Notes: a model not told the origin generated them from the sequence alone. A DNA stretch of 49,614 nt from Escherichia albertii NBRC 107761 = DSM 17582 (GCF_000759775.1 NZ_BBMY01000022.1:1-49614), one strand, 5' to 3'. Shown: positions 12,505-24,448, counted from the stretch's first letter. Made by a program: numbers and translations.

Positions 12505-13191
12505 ATGAAATGGCTTTGGCAAATTTATATTATTCTGTTTTTTCTTTTTATCCAGTTTATTATCGCTGGTTTCTCCTCCTGTTTTATCGATCTCACAGAG
12601 GCGAATACCGCCGCCTTGTTACTGGCTCCTGGAACCATTTCATTACTCTTTTTTTTGTTGCCATTTGAAAATCTACGTGGGCTATATCGGATATGTGCAG
12701 CGATTGCATCAGTGGCACTTACCGTTACGTTTAATTACTGGCATCTGGTAGAAGGTAATAAAGAACTGGTTCTTGTCGCGCAATTAGCCTTATTCATCGG
12801 ATGTATGGCTTATGCCAGTGAAAGATATAAAAAAGGGCTGGTGCTGTCATCTTTGTTGTTGGCTGCGCTCTGTATAGCAGGTGTACTACGGCAAGTCTGG
12901 CTCGAAAGGCAGTTTTATCAGGTCAATATTTGTATTGTTAATAAAGCTGGAGGGTGTGGCGCCAGTAACCATTGTTTTCGTGATATTGAGCAAAGGCGTT
13001 GTGATACCAGCGAATACAGCAATGATTTATTTACTGGCGAAGAATATGTCAATGTCTGGTTTGACTATGTCAATGGTACTCCTCTGGTGAATGTTGCAGG
13101 ACAGAATGATAAATTAGCCCAGTACATGCTATGTGGAAACACGTTACTTCCCGTTGGCCGGACTGGTGAAATAATATGCGAATCGCGGTGA
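12505..13191 (+). CDS. Unrecognised inner-membrane protein with a cysteine-rich C-terminal domain
   Basis: I do not recognise this 228-residue protein; in K-12 nothing lies between yebB and ruvA. About five hydrophobic segments are visible (roughly residues 4-24, 36-54, 60-80, 87-104 and 110-128). A polar C-terminal domain of about 100 residues follows, with repeated cysteines (in NICIVNKAGGCGASNHC, RRCDTSEY, MLCGNTL and near the end IICESR), which suggests disulfides outside the cytoplasm. The ATG at 12505 has only a weak ribosome-binding site. The AT-rich composition suggests transfer. The gene ends 26 bases before the ruvA LexA box. Immunity-like, envelope-sensor or orphan phage roles are all possible; none is supported directly. 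Confidence 0.75.
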   Translation: MKWLWQIYIILFFLFIQFIIAGFSSCFIDLTEANTAALLLAPGTISLLFFLLPFENLRGLYRICAAIASVALTVTFNYWHLVEGNKELVLVAQLALFIGCMAYASERYKKGLVLSSLLLAALCIAGVLRQVWLERQFYQVNICIVNKAGGCGASNHCFRDIEQRRCDTSEYSNDLFTGEEYVNVWFDYVNGTPLVNVAGQNDKLAQYMLCGNTLLPVGRTGEIICESR

Positions 13192-13217
13192 ATAATTTGG
13201 GTTTATCATCAATATCT

Positions 13218-13237
13218 CGCTGGATATCTATCCAGCA
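13218..13237. promoter_or_regulatory. LexA (SOS) box of ruvAB
   Basis: The 20-base palindrome cgctggatatctatccagca matches the known ruvA SOS box (CTGG-N8-CCAG, the variant form of CTGT-N8-ACAG). It is 49 bases upstream of the ruvA start and should make ruvAB inducible by DNA damage. Confidence 0.9.
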
Positions 13238-13286
13238 TTTTTTTATCATACAACACTATCTTTAATTCGTTATCCTGGAGCGTCAT

Positions 13287-13898
13287 GTGATAGGCAGACT
13301 CAGAGGCATTATTCTGGAAAAACAACCCCCGCTGGTGTTACTTGAAGTGGGCGGCGTAGGCTATGAAGTTCATATGCCGATGACCTGTTTTTACGAACTC
13401 CCGGAAGCGGGGCAAGAAGCGATTGTTTTCACTCACTTTGTGGTACGTGAAGACGCGCAACTGCTGTACGGTTTTAACAATAAACAAGAGCGCACGCTGT
13501 TTAAAGAGTTGATCAAAACTAACGGCGTTGGCCCAAAACTTGCTCTGGCGATTCTGTCTGGCATGTCAGCACAGCAATTTGTAAATGCCGTTGAGCGTGA
13601 AGAACCTGCGGCGCTGGTGAAGTTGCCTGGTATAGGTAAGAAAACCGCCGAACGCCTGATTGTTGAAATGAAAGATCGCTTTAAAGGCTTGCATGGCGAT
13701 CTGTTTACACCTGCGACAGATCTGGTACTGACATCCCCGGCAAGTCCGGCAACTGAAGATGCCGAACAGGAAGCGGTTGCTGCGCTGGTGGCGCTGGGCT
13801 ATAAACCACAAGAAGCCAGCCGCATGGTGAGCAAAATCGCTCGGCCTGATGCCAGCAGTGAAACATTAATTCGCGAAGCCCTGCGCGCCGCGTTATGA
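13287..13898 (+). CDS. ruvA: RuvA, Holliday junction-binding subunit
   Basis: RuvA tetramers bind four-way junctions and load the RuvB motor. The 203-residue product shows the three family domains: an N-terminal OB-fold (about 1-64), tandem helix-hairpin-helix motifs ([13 protein letters not shown] and [13 protein letters not shown], about 75-130) and a C-terminal RuvB-contacting domain after an acidic linker. Its ATG follows tcctggagcgtc. ruvB follows eight bases later, so the two form the LexA-controlled operon. Confidence 0.97.
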   Translation: MIGRLRGIILEKQPPLVLLEVGGVGYEVHMPMTCFYELPEAGQEAIVFTHFVVREDAQLLYGFNNKQERTLFKELIKTNGVGPKLALAILSGMSAQQFVNAVEREEPAALVKLPGIGKKTAERLIVEMKDRFKGLHGDLFTPATDLVLTSPASPATEDAEQEAVAALVALGYKPQEASRMVSKIARPDASSETLIREALRAAL

Positions 13899-13903
13899 GG
13901 TAA

Positions 13904-15045
<1,142 letters not shown>

Positions 15046-15064
15046 AATTGTATTCAGGTACAAA

Positions 15065-15850
15065 TTAACTGGCCTGTTTTTTCATCATACTGATGATAAA
15101 CAGCAGCGCAGCGCACAGCACCACTGACGGACCTGCTGGCGTATCATAAAACGCGGAAAAAGTTAAACCGCCTGTTACGGCTACCATTCCCACTATAACG
15201 GCGGCGCCAGCCATCTGTTCTGGCGTGCGGGCGAAGCGACGTGCTGTGGCGGCTGGAATAATCAGCAGTGAAGTAATAATCAACGCGCCGACAAACTTCA
15301 TCGCTACACCAATTGTCAACGCCGTTACCAGCATCAACAATAACTTAACACGCTGTAATTTCACGTCATCGACAAACGCCAGGTCAGGACTAATGGTCAT
15401 CGACAGTAAATTACGCCATTGCCAGAACAGAATTGCCACGACAATAACAACGCCAATTGCGATGGATATAAGATCTTCCGGTGTTACAGCTAACAAATCA
15501 CCAAACAGATATGCCATCAAATCAACGCGGATGTTAGACATCAGACTGACGACCACCAGACCCAGCGACAATGCGCTGTGCGCCATAATGCCCAGTAGGG
15601 TATCAATCGCAAGTTGTGGACGCTTTTCCAGCCACACCAGGCCGCCCGCCAGCAGTAGCGTAACAGCAATCACCGCATAGAATGGATTAATATTCAGCAA
15701 TAAACCAAACGCGACGCCAAGTAACGACGCGTGAGCCAGCGTATCGCCAAAATATGACATACGACGCCAGACAACAAATGAACCCAGTGGACCTGCGGCA
15801 CAGGCCAGCATGATCCCGGCTAACCAACCGGGAAATAATAATTCAATCAT
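15065..15850 (-). CDS. znuB: ZnuB, zinc ABC transporter permease
   Basis: ZnuB is the membrane permease of the high-affinity zinc importer ZnuABC. It has 261 residues with about eight membrane segments and the ABC-3 family signature, including the coupling-helix region [15 protein letters not shown] near residue 35-50. The start overlaps the znuC stop by four bases (ATGA, 15847-15850), so the two are coupled. It shares Zur control with znuC through the divergent znuC/znuA promoter region. Confidence 0.97.
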   Translation of the reverse strand: MIELLFPGWLAGIMLACAAGPLGSFVVWRRMSYFGDTLAHASLLGVAFGLLLNINPFYAVIAVTLLLAGGLVWLEKRPQLAIDTLLGIMAHSALSLGLVVVSLMSNIRVDLMAYLFGDLLAVTPEDLISIAIGVVIVVAILFWQWRNLLSMTISPDLAFVDDVKLQRVKLLLMLVTALTIGVAMKFVGALIITSLLIIPAATARRFARTPEQMAGAAVIVGMVAVTGGLTFSAFYDTPAGPSVVLCAALLFIISMMKKQAS

Positions 15851-16602
15851 GAGCGATCATTTCCCCGACGTAGAATAATCCGACCCTGTAAATCGTGGCG
15901 GTGATTATGATGATGGCGGTAAATTCCCAGTTGCTCCGCACCGCGAGGGCCAAACATTGAAATAAATTCTGGATGCAGAGAAACCACTTCCGGGGTGCCA
16001 GAACAGCAGATGTGATGATTCAGGCAAAGTACTTCATCGGTTTTTGCCATCACCAGATGCAGATCGTGGGAAACCATTAAAACGCCACAATTCAGCTCAC
16101 GGCGCAACTGGTCTATAAGATCATATAACGCGACCTGACCGTTTACGTCCACGCCCTGCGTGGGTTCATCCAGCACCAATAACTGCGGTTTATTTAACAA
16201 TGCGCGAGCCAGCAGTACGCGCTGTGTTTCACCGCCTGAGAGTTTTTGCATTGGCGCATCAATCAGATGCCCGGCCTGTACCCGTTTCAGTGCAGGAAGG
16301 ATATCTTCTTTATGCGTATCAGGGCGTAAGCGTAAAAAACGGTTTACAGTCAGTGGCAACGTGGTGTCGAGATACAATTTTTGCGGCACATAGCCGATGC
16401 GTAGTTTTCCGTAGCGCTTGATAACACCTTCATCAGGTGTCACCAGTCCGAGTACGACCCGCACCAGCGTAGACTTACCTGCGCCGTTCGGCCCAAGTAA
16501 GGTCAAAATTTTTCCAGGTTTTAATTCCAGCGACACATCAGAGAGGACGCGGCGTTGGCCAAATGAGACCGAGACGTTTTCCAGGGAAACCAGACTTGTC
16601 AT
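15847..16602 (-). CDS. znuC: ZnuC, zinc ABC transporter ATPase
   Basis: This is the ATP-binding subunit of ZnuABC. The 251-residue protein has Walker [10 protein letters not shown], the signature LSGGETQRV, Walker [11 protein letters not shown] and the switch histidine in MVSHDLH. The C-terminus is histidine-rich ([11 protein letters not shown]), as expected for a zinc-handling ATPase. It is divergent from znuA around a Zur palindrome (16629-16651). Confidence 0.97.
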   Translation of the reverse strand: MTSLVSLENVSVSFGQRRVLSDVSLELKPGKILTLLGPNGAGKSTLVRVVLGLVTPDEGVIKRYGKLRIGYVPQKLYLDTTLPLTVNRFLRLRPDTHKEDILPALKRVQAGHLIDAPMQKLSGGETQRVLLARALLNKPQLLVLDEPTQGVDVNGQVALYDLIDQLRRELNCGVLMVSHDLHLVMAKTDEVLCLNHHICCSGTPEVVSLHPEFISMFGPRGAEQLGIYRHHHNHRHDLQGRIILRRGNDRS

Positions 16603-16628
16603 GTTAATTTTAGTCTTGCAGTAGTCAT

Positions 16629-16651
16629 GAAATGTTATAATATCACATTTC
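16629..16651. promoter_or_regulatory. Zur operator between znuC and znuA
   Basis: The 23-base near-perfect palindrome gaaatgttataatatcac followed by atttc matches the znuA/znuC Zur box of E. coli. It lies between the divergent znuC and znuA starts, where zinc-loaded Zur would repress both. The tataat inside it is a plausible -10 element for znuA. Confidence 0.9.
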
Positions 16652-16680
16652 TCATATTCATTACGATGATTGGTCGCATT

Positions 16681-17613
16681 ATGTTACATAAAAAAACGCT
16701 TCTTTTCGCTGCATTATCCGTCGCTCTCTGGGGCGGCGCAACACAGGCCGCAGATGCCGCCGTTGTCGCTTCGCTTAAGCCCATTGGTTTCATCGCTTCT
16801 GCTATTGCCAATGGGGTTACAGAAACCGAAGTATTGCTCCCCGATGGCGCTTCCGAACATGACTATTCACTACGTCCATCAGATGTAAAACGCTTACAGA
16901 ACGCGGACTTAGTAGTCTGGGTTGGCCCAGAGATGGAGGCGTTCATGCAAAAACCAGTGAGTAAATTACCCGAGGTGAAACAGGTAACGATTGCGCAGCT
17001 GGAGAATGTAAAACCGCTACTGATGAAAAGTATTCACGACGATGATGATGATCACGATCATGGAGAAAAAAGTGACGAAGATCACCATCACGGCGATTTC
17101 AATATGCATCTCTGGCTTTCCCCAGAGATAGCGCGGGCTACAGCGGTTGCAATCCATGGAAAATTAGTAGAACTTATGCCGCAAAGTCGAGCCAAACTTG
17201 ACGCCAACCTGAAGGATTTTGAGGCACAATTAACCTCAACCGAAAAACAGGTTGGTAACGAGCTCGCGCCGCTTAAGGGAAAGGGGTATTTCGTTTTTCA
17301 CGATGCTTACGGCTACTTCGAAAAACAGTTCGGACTGACACCACTTGGTCATTTTACCGTTAACCCTGAGATTCAACCGGGCGCGCAGCGTTTACATGAA
17401 ATAAGAACACAGTTGGTTGAGCAAAAAGCAACCTGCGTTTTTGCTGAGCCACAGTTCAGGCCCGCTGTCGTTGAAAGCGTCGCACGAGGGACATCCGTTC
17501 GTATGGGAACGTTGGATCCCCTTGGGACGAATATCAAACTGGGAAAAACGAGCTATTCAGAATTCCTGAACCAATTAGCCAACCAGTATGCGAGCTGCCT
17601 GAAAGGAGATTAA
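16681..17613 (+). CDS. znuA: ZnuA, periplasmic zinc-binding protein
   Basis: ZnuA captures Zn2+ for ZnuBC in the periplasm. ATG 16681 (MLHKKTLLF) gives 310 residues, the K-12 length; the longer upstream frame would run through the Zur operator. A Sec signal peptide occupies about residues 1-26. Zinc ligands His60 and His143 are in place, and a flexible loop at about 119-138 is very rich in His, Asp and Glu, as is typical of zinc-specific cluster A-I binding proteins. Confidence 0.97.
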   Translation: MLHKKTLLFAALSVALWGGATQAADAAVVASLKPIGFIASAIANGVTETEVLLPDGASEHDYSLRPSDVKRLQNADLVVWVGPEMEAFMQKPVSKLPEVKQVTIAQLENVKPLLMKSIHDDDDDHDHGEKSDEDHHHGDFNMHLWLSPEIARATAVAIHGKLVELMPQSRAKLDANLKDFEAQLTSTEKQVGNELAPLKGKGYFVFHDAYGYFEKQFGLTPLGHFTVNPEIQPGAQRLHEIRTQLVEQKATCVFAEPQFRPAVVESVARGTSVRMGTLDPLGTNIKLGKTSYSEFLNQLANQYASCLKGD

Positions 17614-17628
17614 TGAGGAAGTGATTAC

Positions 17629-18951
17629 GTGCAACAGATAGCCCGCTCTGTCGCCCTGGCGTTTAATAATTTACCGCGACCACACCGCGTGATGTTGGGG
17701 TCGCTTACCGTTCTTACTTTGGCCGTCGCTGTCTGGCGGCCTTACGTTTATCACCGCGATGTCTCACCAATTGTCAAAACGATTGAGCTGGAACAGAACG
17801 AAATCCGTTCACTTTTACCTGAGGCCAGTGAGCCGATTGATCAGGCCGCACAAGAAGATGAAGCCATTCCTCAGGACGAACTGGACGATAAAATCGCCGG
17901 TGAAGCGGGTGTTCATGAATATGTCGTTTCCACAGGCGATACACTAAGCAGCATTCTCAATCAATATGGTATTGATATGGGGGATATCACCCAGTTAGCT
18001 GCTGCTGATAAAGATTTGCGTAACTTGAAAATTGGTCAACAACTTTCCTGGACATTAACCGCTGAGGGCGATTTACAACGTCTGACGTGGGAAGTCTCTC
18101 GCCGCGAAACTCGCACCTATGAGCGTACTGCCGCTAACGGTTTTAAGATGACCAGCGAAATGCAGCAAGGGGAGTGGGTTAACAATCTACTGAAAGGCAC
18201 CGTTGGGGCGAGTTTTGTCGCCAGTGCCAAAAACGCCGGGCTAACCAGCGCTGAAGTGAGCGCGGTGATTAAAGCGATGCAGTGGCAGATGGACTTCCGC
18301 AAACTTAAAAAAGGCGATGAATTTGCGGTATTAATGTCACGCGAAATGCTGGATGGCAAACGCGAACAAAGTCAGTTGCTGGGCGTGCGTTTGCGCTCCG
18401 AAGGTAAAGATTACTACGCTATTCGCGCCGAAGATGGCAAATTCTATGATCGTAACGGTACTGGTCTGGCGAAGGGATTCTTGCGATTCCCGACGGCGAA
18501 ACAGTTCCGCATCTCGTCTAATTTTAACCCTCGCCGCCAGAACCCGGTAACGGGGCGCGTCGCGCCGCACAGAGGTGTCGATTTTGCCATGCCGCAAGGG
18601 ACGCCAGTGCTGTCGGTTGGTGACGGTGAAGTCGTTGTCGCTAAGCGCAGTGGAGCTGCGGGTTATTATGTTGCTATTCGTCATGGTCGCAGCTATACCA
18701 CGCGTTATATGCACCTGCGTAAAATTTTAGTGAAACAGGGGCAGAAGGTGAAACGTGGCGATCGTATTGCGCTTTCGGGCAATACCGGGCGTTCAACCGG
18801 GCCGCATTTACATTATGAAGTATGGATTAACCAGCAGGCTGTGAACCCACTGACGGCGAAACTGCCGCGTACTGAAGGTCTGACCGGCTCCGATCGCCGC
18901 GAATTCCTTGCACAGGCCAAAGAGATTGTGCCACAGCTACGGTTTGATTAA
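17629..18951 (+). CDS. mepM: MepM (YebA), murein DD-endopeptidase
   Basis: MepM cleaves D-Ala-meso-DAP crosslinks so that new peptidoglycan can be inserted during growth. The 440-residue protein starts with GTG at 17629 (K-12 length). It has a single membrane anchor at about 21-36, a LysM domain around 97-141 (EYVVSTGDTLSSILNQYG), a helical OapA-like linker, and a C-terminal M23 zinc peptidase domain with HRGVD near 314-318 and the HLHYE motif near 393. It begins 15 bases after znuA, so some transcription may come from the zinc promoter. Confidence 0.97.
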   Translation: MQQIARSVALAFNNLPRPHRVMLGSLTVLTLAVAVWRPYVYHRDVSPIVKTIELEQNEIRSLLPEASEPIDQAAQEDEAIPQDELDDKIAGEAGVHEYVVSTGDTLSSILNQYGIDMGDITQLAAADKDLRNLKIGQQLSWTLTAEGDLQRLTWEVSRRETRTYERTAANGFKMTSEMQQGEWVNNLLKGTVGASFVASAKNAGLTSAEVSAVIKAMQWQMDFRKLKKGDEFAVLMSREMLDGKREQSQLLGVRLRSEGKDYYAIRAEDGKFYDRNGTGLAKGFLRFPTAKQFRISSNFNPRRQNPVTGRVAPHRGVDFAMPQGTPVLSVGDGEVVVAKRSGAAGYYVAIRHGRSYTTRYMHLRKILVKQGQKVKRGDRIALSGNTGRSTGPHLHYEVWINQQAVNPLTAKLPRTEGLTGSDRREFLAQAKEIVPQLRFD

Positions 18952-18966
18952 TTAACATCCATTCGC

Positions 18967-18997
18967 AGCCGGTACGCAGTCAGTACCGGCTTTTTTA
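18967..18997 (+). terminator. Intrinsic terminator after mepM
   Basis: Arms agccggtac (18967-18975) and gtaccggct (18983-18991) form a 9-bp stem with a short loop, followed by six T residues. It lies 15 bases after the mepM stop. Confidence 0.93.
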
Positions 18998-19068
18998 TTT
19001 GGTGCGGGGCAAGCTGCGCCGCTACACTATCAGCAGATTGATTTTGCCTTATCCGAAACTGGAAAAGC

Positions 19069-20043
19069 ATGGAAACGAAAAAAAATAATAGCGAATACAT
19101 TCCTGAGTTTGATAAATCCTTTCGCCATCCGCGTTACTGGGGCGCCTGGCTGGGCGTGGCGGCGATGGCTGGTATTGCCTTAACACCGCCGAAATTCCGC
19201 GATCCCATTCTGGCGCGACTGGGCCGTTTTGCTGGACGATTAGGTAAAAGCTCGCGCCGTCGTGCGTTGATTAATTTGTCGCTTTGTTTTCCAGAACGTA
19301 GCGAAGCTGAACGCGAAGCTATTGTTGATGAGATGTTTGCCACCGCGCCGCAGGCAATGGTGATGATGGCGGAGTTGGCGCTACGCGGGCCAGGGAAAAT
19401 TCAGCCACGGGTAGACTGGCAGGGGCTGGAGATCATTGAAGAGATGCGACGCAACGACGAGAAAGTGATCTTTCTTGTTCCGCACGGTTGGGCAGTTGAT
19501 ATCCCCGCCATGCTGATGGCTTCGCAAGGGCAGAAAATGGCGGCGATGTTCCACAACCAGGGTAACCCGGTTTTTGATTATGTCTGGAACACGGTACGAC
19601 GTCGTTTTGGTGGTCGTTTGCACGCGCGAAATGATGGTATTAAACCGTTCATCCAGTCGGTTCGTCAGGGATACTGGGGCTATTATTTACCGGATCAGGA
19701 TCATGGCCCGGAACATAGTGAGTTTGTTGATTTCTTCGCTACTTACAAAGCAACGCTGCCTGCGATTGGTCGTTTGATGAAAGTGTGTCGTGCGCGTGTT
19801 GTCCCCTTATTTCCAATCTATGATGGGAAAACGCATCGCCTGACGATTCAGGTTCGCCCACCGATGGATGATCTGTTAGACGCGGATGATCATACAATTG
19901 CGCGGCGAATGAATGAAGAAGTCGAGATTTTTGTGGGACCACATCCAGAGCAATACACCTGGATTTTAAAATTGCTCAAGACTCGCAAGCCGGGCGAAAT
20001 CCAGCCATATAAACGCAAAGATCTCTATCCCATCAAAAAATAG
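19069..20043 (+). CDS. lpxM: LpxM (MsbB), lipid A myristoyltransferase
   Basis: LpxM adds the secondary myristoyl chain to Kdo2-lauroyl-lipid IVA, which completes hexa-acylated lipid A at the inner membrane. The 324-residue product contains the lipid A acyltransferase catalytic motif HX4D as His139-Asp144 (PHGWAVD), an N-terminal membrane-associating segment (about 24-40) and a basic C-terminus. The start [10 protein letters not shown] matches the family. It is monocistronic between two terminator-like hairpins. Confidence 0.97.
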   Translation: METKKNNSEYIPEFDKSFRHPRYWGAWLGVAAMAGIALTPPKFRDPILARLGRFAGRLGKSSRRRALINLSLCFPERSEAEREAIVDEMFATAPQAMVMMAELALRGPGKIQPRVDWQGLEIIEEMRRNDEKVIFLVPHGWAVDIPAMLMASQGQKMAAMFHNQGNPVFDYVWNTVRRRFGGRLHARNDGIKPFIQSVRQGYWGYYLPDQDHGPEHSEFVDFFATYKATLPAIGRLMKVCRARVVPLFPIYDGKTHRLTIQVRPPMDDLLDADDHTIARRMNEEVEIFVGPHPEQYTWILKLLKTRKPGEIQPYKRKDLYPIKK

Positions 20044-20068
20044 AAAGCCTCTCACGAGGAGAGGCTTT
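20044..20068 (+). terminator. Hairpin after lpxM
   Basis: Arms aaagcctct and agaggcttt form a perfect 9-bp stem with a 7-base loop right after the lpxM stop. The T-run is short (ttt then aatct), so termination strength is uncertain. Confidence 0.7.
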
Positions 20069-20075
20069 AATCTGA

Positions 20076-20181
20076 TGACGGGCCCGATGCGCATGCTTAT
20101 CTGGTCTACAAGTTAATTGTAATTTTTTGAATTATCACAATATTGTAGGCCAGACAAGGCGTTCATGCCACATCCGGCAAC
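20076..20181. repeat. REP pair between lpxM and pykA
   Basis: Inverted REP-type units lie at about 20076-20109 (atgcgcatgcttatctggtctac) and 20145-20181 (gtaggccagacaaggcgttcatgc...). They are separated by an AT-rich spacer in the convergent lpxM/pykA gap. They diverge from the consensus more than the ruvB-znuB units do. Confidence 0.75.
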
Positions 20182-20185
20182 ATAC

Positions 20186-21628
20186 TTACTCTACCGTTAA
20201 AATACGCGTAGTGTTGGTAGAGCCCACCGTGCTCATTACGTCGCCCTGGGTGACAATGACCAGGTCACCCGACATCAGGTAACCTTTATCGCGCAGCACA
20301 TTAACTGCCTCGTTGGCAGCCGCGACGCCTTCATTGGCGCTATCAAAGTAAACCGGGGTAACGCCACGATACAGCGCGGTCAGGTTCAGGGTACGCTCAT
20401 GACGAGACATTGCGAAAATAGGTAGGCCAGAGCTAATACGAGAGGTCATCAGCGCGGTACGGCCGGATTCGGTCATGGTAATGATTGCGGTAACGCCTTT
20501 CAGATGGTTAGCCGCGTACATTGCCGACATCGCGATAGCTTCTTCCACATTGTCGAACTGAACGTCCAGACGGTGTTTTGAAACGTTGATGCTCGGGATC
20601 TTTTCGGCCCCCAGACAAACACGCGCCATTGCGGCAACCGTTTCTGACGGATACTGACCGGCAGCGGTTTCTGCAGACAACATCACAGCATCGGTACCAT
20701 CCAGTACGGCGTTTGCCACGTCCATGACTTCTGCACGAGTCGGCATCGGGTTGGTGATCATCGACTCCATCATCTGAGTTGCCGTAATTACCGCACGGTT
20801 CAGCTGACGAGCGCGACGGATCAACGCTTTCTGAATGCCCACCAGTTCCGGGTCGCCAATTTCAACACCGAGGTCGCCACGCGCTACCATCACCACGTCA
20901 GAGGCGAGGATAATATCGTCCATCGCATCCTGACTGCAAACGGCTTCCGCACGTTCAACTTTGGCGACAATTTTCGCGTCGCAACCCGCCTCGCGAGCCA
21001 GACGGCGGGCATAGTTCAGATCTTCGCCGCAGCGCGGGAAGGAGACGGCCAGATAATCTACGCCAATCAGAGCGGCAGTCTTAATGTCTGCTTTGTCTTT
21101 TTCGGTCAGGGCTTCAGCCGACAGGCCGCCGCCAAGTTTGTTGATCCCTTTATTGTTGGAGAGCGGGCCGCCGACAGTAACTTCAGTGAACACTTGCATG
21201 CCCTTAACTTCCAGCACTTTCAACTGCACGCGACCATCGTCCAGCAGCAGAATATCGCCAGGTACAACGTCAGCAGGGAGACCTTTATAGTCGATACCGA
21301 CTTTTTCTTTATCGCCTTCACCTTTACCCAGGTTGGCGTCCAACAGGAATTTATCCCCAATATTGAGGAAAACTTTACCTTCTTTAAAGGTTGATACACG
21401 AATCTTGGGCCCCTGAAGGTCACCGAGAATAGCCACATGACGCCCCAGTTTTGCGGCAATTTCACGAACTTTATCCGCGCGCATTTTGTGGTCTTCAGGC
21501 GAGCCATGAGAAAAATTCATTCGTACGACGTTTGCACCCGCGGCGATAACCTTCTCAAGGTTGTTATCGCGATCGGTAGCCGGGCCTAACGTGGTAACGA
21601 TTTTGGTTCTGCGAAGCCTTCTGGACAT
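20186..21628 (-). CDS. pykA: PykA, pyruvate kinase II
   Basis: PykA is the AMP-activated isozyme of pyruvate kinase and converts PEP and ADP into pyruvate and ATP. ATG at 21626-21628 ([11 protein letters not shown]) gives 480 residues, the K-12 length; the open frame extends 18 codons further upstream without support. Substrate and metal motifs are visible: RMNFSHG near the N-terminus, the pyruvate kinase signature region [10 protein letters not shown] and [10 protein letters not shown]. The B domain lies between. hexR is upstream on the same strand with a 126-base gap. Confidence 0.97.
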   Translation of the reverse strand: MSRRLRRTKIVTTLGPATDRDNNLEKVIAAGANVVRMNFSHGSPEDHKMRADKVREIAAKLGRHVAILGDLQGPKIRVSTFKEGKVFLNIGDKFLLDANLGKGEGDKEKVGIDYKGLPADVVPGDILLLDDGRVQLKVLEVKGMQVFTEVTVGGPLSNNKGINKLGGGLSAEALTEKDKADIKTAALIGVDYLAVSFPRCGEDLNYARRLAREAGCDAKIVAKVERAEAVCSQDAMDDIILASDVVMVARGDLGVEIGDPELVGIQKALIRRARQLNRAVITATQMMESMITNPMPTRAEVMDVANAVLDGTDAVMLSAETAAGQYPSETVAAMARVCLGAEKIPSINVSKHRLDVQFDNVEEAIAMSAMYAANHLKGVTAIITMTESGRTALMTSRISSGLPIFAMSRHERTLNLTALYRGVTPVYFDSANEGVAAANEAVNVLRDKGYLMSGDLVIVTQGDVMSTVGSTNTTRILTVE

Positions 21629-21754
21629 GTAATACTCCGTTGACTGAAACACCCAGGTGTTGCTTGAACATGAAATTCGCATAAATTAAAACCATAATGG
21701 TTGTGAATTAGACACATGCGAATGTCGTATAAGAATAGAGCAGTGATAATCGAT

Positions 21755-22624
21755 TTAGCGATCGTCACCGAGATTAAGTAACTGCTTATCAAAACGCGAT
21801 TCTTTAAGAGCTTCCTTGACCCGCTTCAAGTTATCTCTGAATTTTGCACCGCGTCGCAAAGTAAATCCTGTTGCCAGCACATCTATCACGGTCAACTGCG
21901 CAAGTCGAGAGACCATGGGCATATAAATGTCAGTATCTTCCGGTACGTCGAGTGTAATTGCCAGTGTCGCTTCCTGGGCGAGAGGTGTTCCCGTGGAGGT
22001 GAGGGCGATTACCATAGCATCGTTTTCTCGCGCCAGCTGCGCCAGTTCGACAAGATTTTTAGTTCTTCCGGTGTGAGAAATCAGCACAACGACGTCTCCG
22101 TCGCTACAATTCATACAACTCATTCGTTGCAGCACGATATCGTCAGAGTAGATTACTGGAACATTGAAGCGAAAAAACTTATTCATCGCATCGTGGGCGA
22201 CGGCGGCAGAAGAACCCAACCCGAAAAAGGCTATTTTCTTTGCCTGAGTGAGGAGATCGACAGCACGGTTGACGGCGGATTTGTCCAGCGAGTGGCGAAC
22301 GTGATCGAGTGTCGCCATTGCCGACTCAAATATTTTCCCCGTGTATGATTCAACGCTGTCATCTTCATTGACGTTGCGATTAACATAGGGAGTGCCATTA
22401 GCCAGACTTTGTGCCAGATGCAATTTAAAATCAGGAAAACCGCGGGTGTCCATGCTGCGACAGAATCGGTTCACCGTCGGTTCGCTGACGTTGGCTTCCA
22501 GCGCCAGAGCAGCAATACTCGAATGGATCGCATTGTCTGGCGAAGCAAGAATGACCTCAGCAACTTTGCGTTCTGATTTGCTCAAATGTTCCAGTTGAGA
22601 CTGGATTTTTTCCAGCATATTCAT
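21755..22624 (-). CDS. hexR: HexR, RpiR-family repressor of zwf and Entner-Doudoroff genes
   Basis: The 289-residue product has an N-terminal RpiR helix-turn-helix (about 1-77, including ANVSEPTVNRFCRS) and a C-terminal SIS sugar-phosphate domain (about 125-260, with FFGLGSSAAVAHD). HexR proteins are released from DNA by 2-keto-3-deoxy-6-phosphogluconate. The divergent arrangement with zwf, and a palindrome in the zwf promoter, fit repression of zwf and other central carbon genes. Confidence 0.96.
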   Translation of the reverse strand: MNMLEKIQSQLEHLSKSERKVAEVILASPDNAIHSSIAALALEANVSEPTVNRFCRSMDTRGFPDFKLHLAQSLANGTPYVNRNVNEDDSVESYTGKIFESAMATLDHVRHSLDKSAVNRAVDLLTQAKKIAFFGLGSSAAVAHDAMNKFFRFNVPVIYSDDIVLQRMSCMNCSDGDVVVLISHTGRTKNLVELAQLARENDAMVIALTSTGTPLAQEATLAITLDVPEDTDIYMPMVSRLAQLTVIDVLATGFTLRRGAKFRDNLKRVKEALKESRFDKQLLNLGDDR

Positions 22625-22849
22625 GATGTAAAGAGACTCACGGGTAATGATGATTTCCGCACTGAAAGAAATCGAAATGCAATTTTGTCTGATATTACGC
22701 CTGTGTGTTGCTTTAATGGCAAAAGCGGATAAAAAAGTTGTTATTTTTTTTTCATTACATGATCGATGTCAGATTTTTATCGAATGAGAAAATGACAAAA
22801 ACGATGATTTTTTTATCAGTTTTATCGCGCTTCAGGGGCTTTTACGGTA

Positions 22850-22869
22850 ATCGCACGGGTGGATAAGCG
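22850..22869 (+). promoter_or_regulatory. SoxS/MarA/Rob box of zwf
   Basis: The sequence atcgcacgggtggataagcg matches the known zwf soxbox (core GCAC followed by the degenerate downstream half). It lies about 105 bases upstream of the zwf start. It should allow induction by superoxide and antibiotic-type stress. Confidence 0.75.
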
Positions 22870-22908
22870 TTTACAGTTTTCGCAAGCTCGTAAAAGCAGT
22901 ACAGTGCA

Positions 22909-22925
22909 TTGTAAGAAAATTACAA
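22909..22925. promoter_or_regulatory. HexR-type operator in the zwf promoter
   Basis: The palindrome ttgtaagaaaattacaa fits the HexR consensus (TGTAAT-N3-ATTACA, one arm slightly degenerate). It lies about 47 bases upstream of the zwf start codon, where binding would block RNA polymerase. The hexR gene is immediately upstream on the other strand. Confidence 0.75.
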
Positions 22926-22972
22926 GTATACCCAGGCTTAAGTACCGGGTTAGTTAATTTAAGGAGAATGAC

Positions 22973-24448
22973 ATGGCGGTAACGCAAACAGCCCAGGCCT
23001 GTGACCTGGTCATTTTCGGCGCGAAAGGCGACCTTGCGCGTCGTAAATTGCTGCCTTCCCTGTATCAACTGGAAAAAGCCGGTCAGCTCAATCCGGAAAC
23101 CCGGATTATCGGCGTGGGTCGTGCTGACTGGGACAAAGCGGCATACACAAAAGTTGTCCGCGAGGCGCTCGAAACTTTCATGAAAGAAACCATTGATGAA
23201 GGTTTATGGGACACCCTGAGTGCGCGTCTGGATTTTTGTAATCTTGATGTCAACGATACTGCCGCATTCAGCCGCCTTGGCGCGCTGCTGGATCAAAAAA
23301 ATCGTATTACGATTAACTATTTTGCCATGCCGCCGAGTACTTTTGGCGCGATCTGCAAAGGATTGGGCGAGGCAAAACTTAACGCCAAACCGGCGCGTGT
23401 GGTGATGGAAAAACCGCTGGGGACATCGCTGGCAACTTCCCGTGAAATCAACGATCAGGTGGGTGAATACTTCGAAGAGTGTCAGGTTTATCGTATCGAC
23501 CACTATCTGGGGAAAGAGACGGTACTTAACCTGTTGGCACTGCGTTTTGCTAACTCCCTGTTTGTGAACAACTGGGACAATCGCACCATTGATCATGTTG
23601 AGATCACGGTAGCAGAAGAAGTCGGGATTGAAGGGCGCTGGGGCTATTTTGATAAAGCGGGACAAATGCGCGATATGGTCCAGAACCATCTGCTGCAAAT
23701 TCTCTGCATGATTGCAATGTCTCCGCCGTCTGATCTGAGCGCCGATAATATCCGCGATGAAAAAGTGAAAGTGCTGAAGTCTCTGCGCCGAATTGACCGT
23801 TCCAATGTGCGCGAAAAAACGGTTCGCGGACAATACACCGCAGGTTTCGCTCAGGGCAAGAAAGTTCCGGGTTATCTGGAAGAAGAGGGCGCGAACAAAA
23901 GCAGTTGCACCGAAACTTTCGTGGCAATCCGCGTTGACATCGATAACTGGCGTTGGGCTGGCGTACCATTCTACCTGCGTACCGGTAAACGTCTGCCGAC
24001 CAAATGCTCCGAGGTGGTGGTCTATTTCAAATCACCTGAGCTGAATCTGTTTAAAGAGTCCTGGCAGGATCTGCCGCAGAATAAACTGACTATCCGCCTG
24101 CAACCTGATGAAGGTGTGGATATCCAGGTACTGAATAAGGTTCCTGGCCTCGACCATAAGCACAATCTACAAACGACCAAGCTGGATCTGAGCTATTCGG
24201 AGACCTTCAATCAGACACATCTCGCCGATGCTTATGAACGGTTGCTGCTGGAAACGATGCGCGGCATTCAGGCGCTGTTTGTACGTCGCGACGAAGTGGA
24301 AGAAGCGTGGAAATGGGTGGACTCCATTACTGAAGCGTGGGCGATGGACAACGATGCGCCGAAACCATACCAGGCCGGGACCTGGGGACCGGTTGCTTCG
24401 GTGGCGATGATTACCCGTGATGGCCGTTCCTGGAATGAGTTTGAGTAA
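22973..24448 (+). CDS. zwf: Zwf, glucose-6-phosphate 1-dehydrogenase
   Basis: Zwf catalyses the first step of the oxidative pentose phosphate and Entner-Doudoroff routes, oxidising glucose 6-phosphate with NADP+. It is 491 residues, the normal length. The dinucleotide-binding motif GAKGDLA is at residues 16-22 and the substrate motif RIDHYLGK at about 174-181. The start has a strong ribosome-binding site (taaggaga). It is followed by edd-eda on the same strand, after a terminator and a separate regulatory region. Confidence 0.98.
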   Translation: MAVTQTAQACDLVIFGAKGDLARRKLLPSLYQLEKAGQLNPETRIIGVGRADWDKAAYTKVVREALETFMKETIDEGLWDTLSARLDFCNLDVNDTAAFSRLGALLDQKNRITINYFAMPPSTFGAICKGLGEAKLNAKPARVVMEKPLGTSLATSREINDQVGEYFEECQVYRIDHYLGKETVLNLLALRFANSLFVNNWDNRTIDHVEITVAEEVGIEGRWGYFDKAGQMRDMVQNHLLQILCMIAMSPPSDLSADNIRDEKVKVLKSLRRIDRSNVREKTVRGQYTAGFAQGKKVPGYLEEEGANKSSCTETFVAIRVDIDNWRWAGVPFYLRTGKRLPTKCSEVVVYFKSPELNLFKESWQDLPQNKLTIRLQPDEGVDIQVLNKVPGLDHKHNLQTTKLDLSYSETFNQTHLADAYERLLLETMRGIQALFVRRDEVEEAWKWVDSITEAWAMDNDAPKPYQAGTWGPVASVAMITRDGRSWNEFE

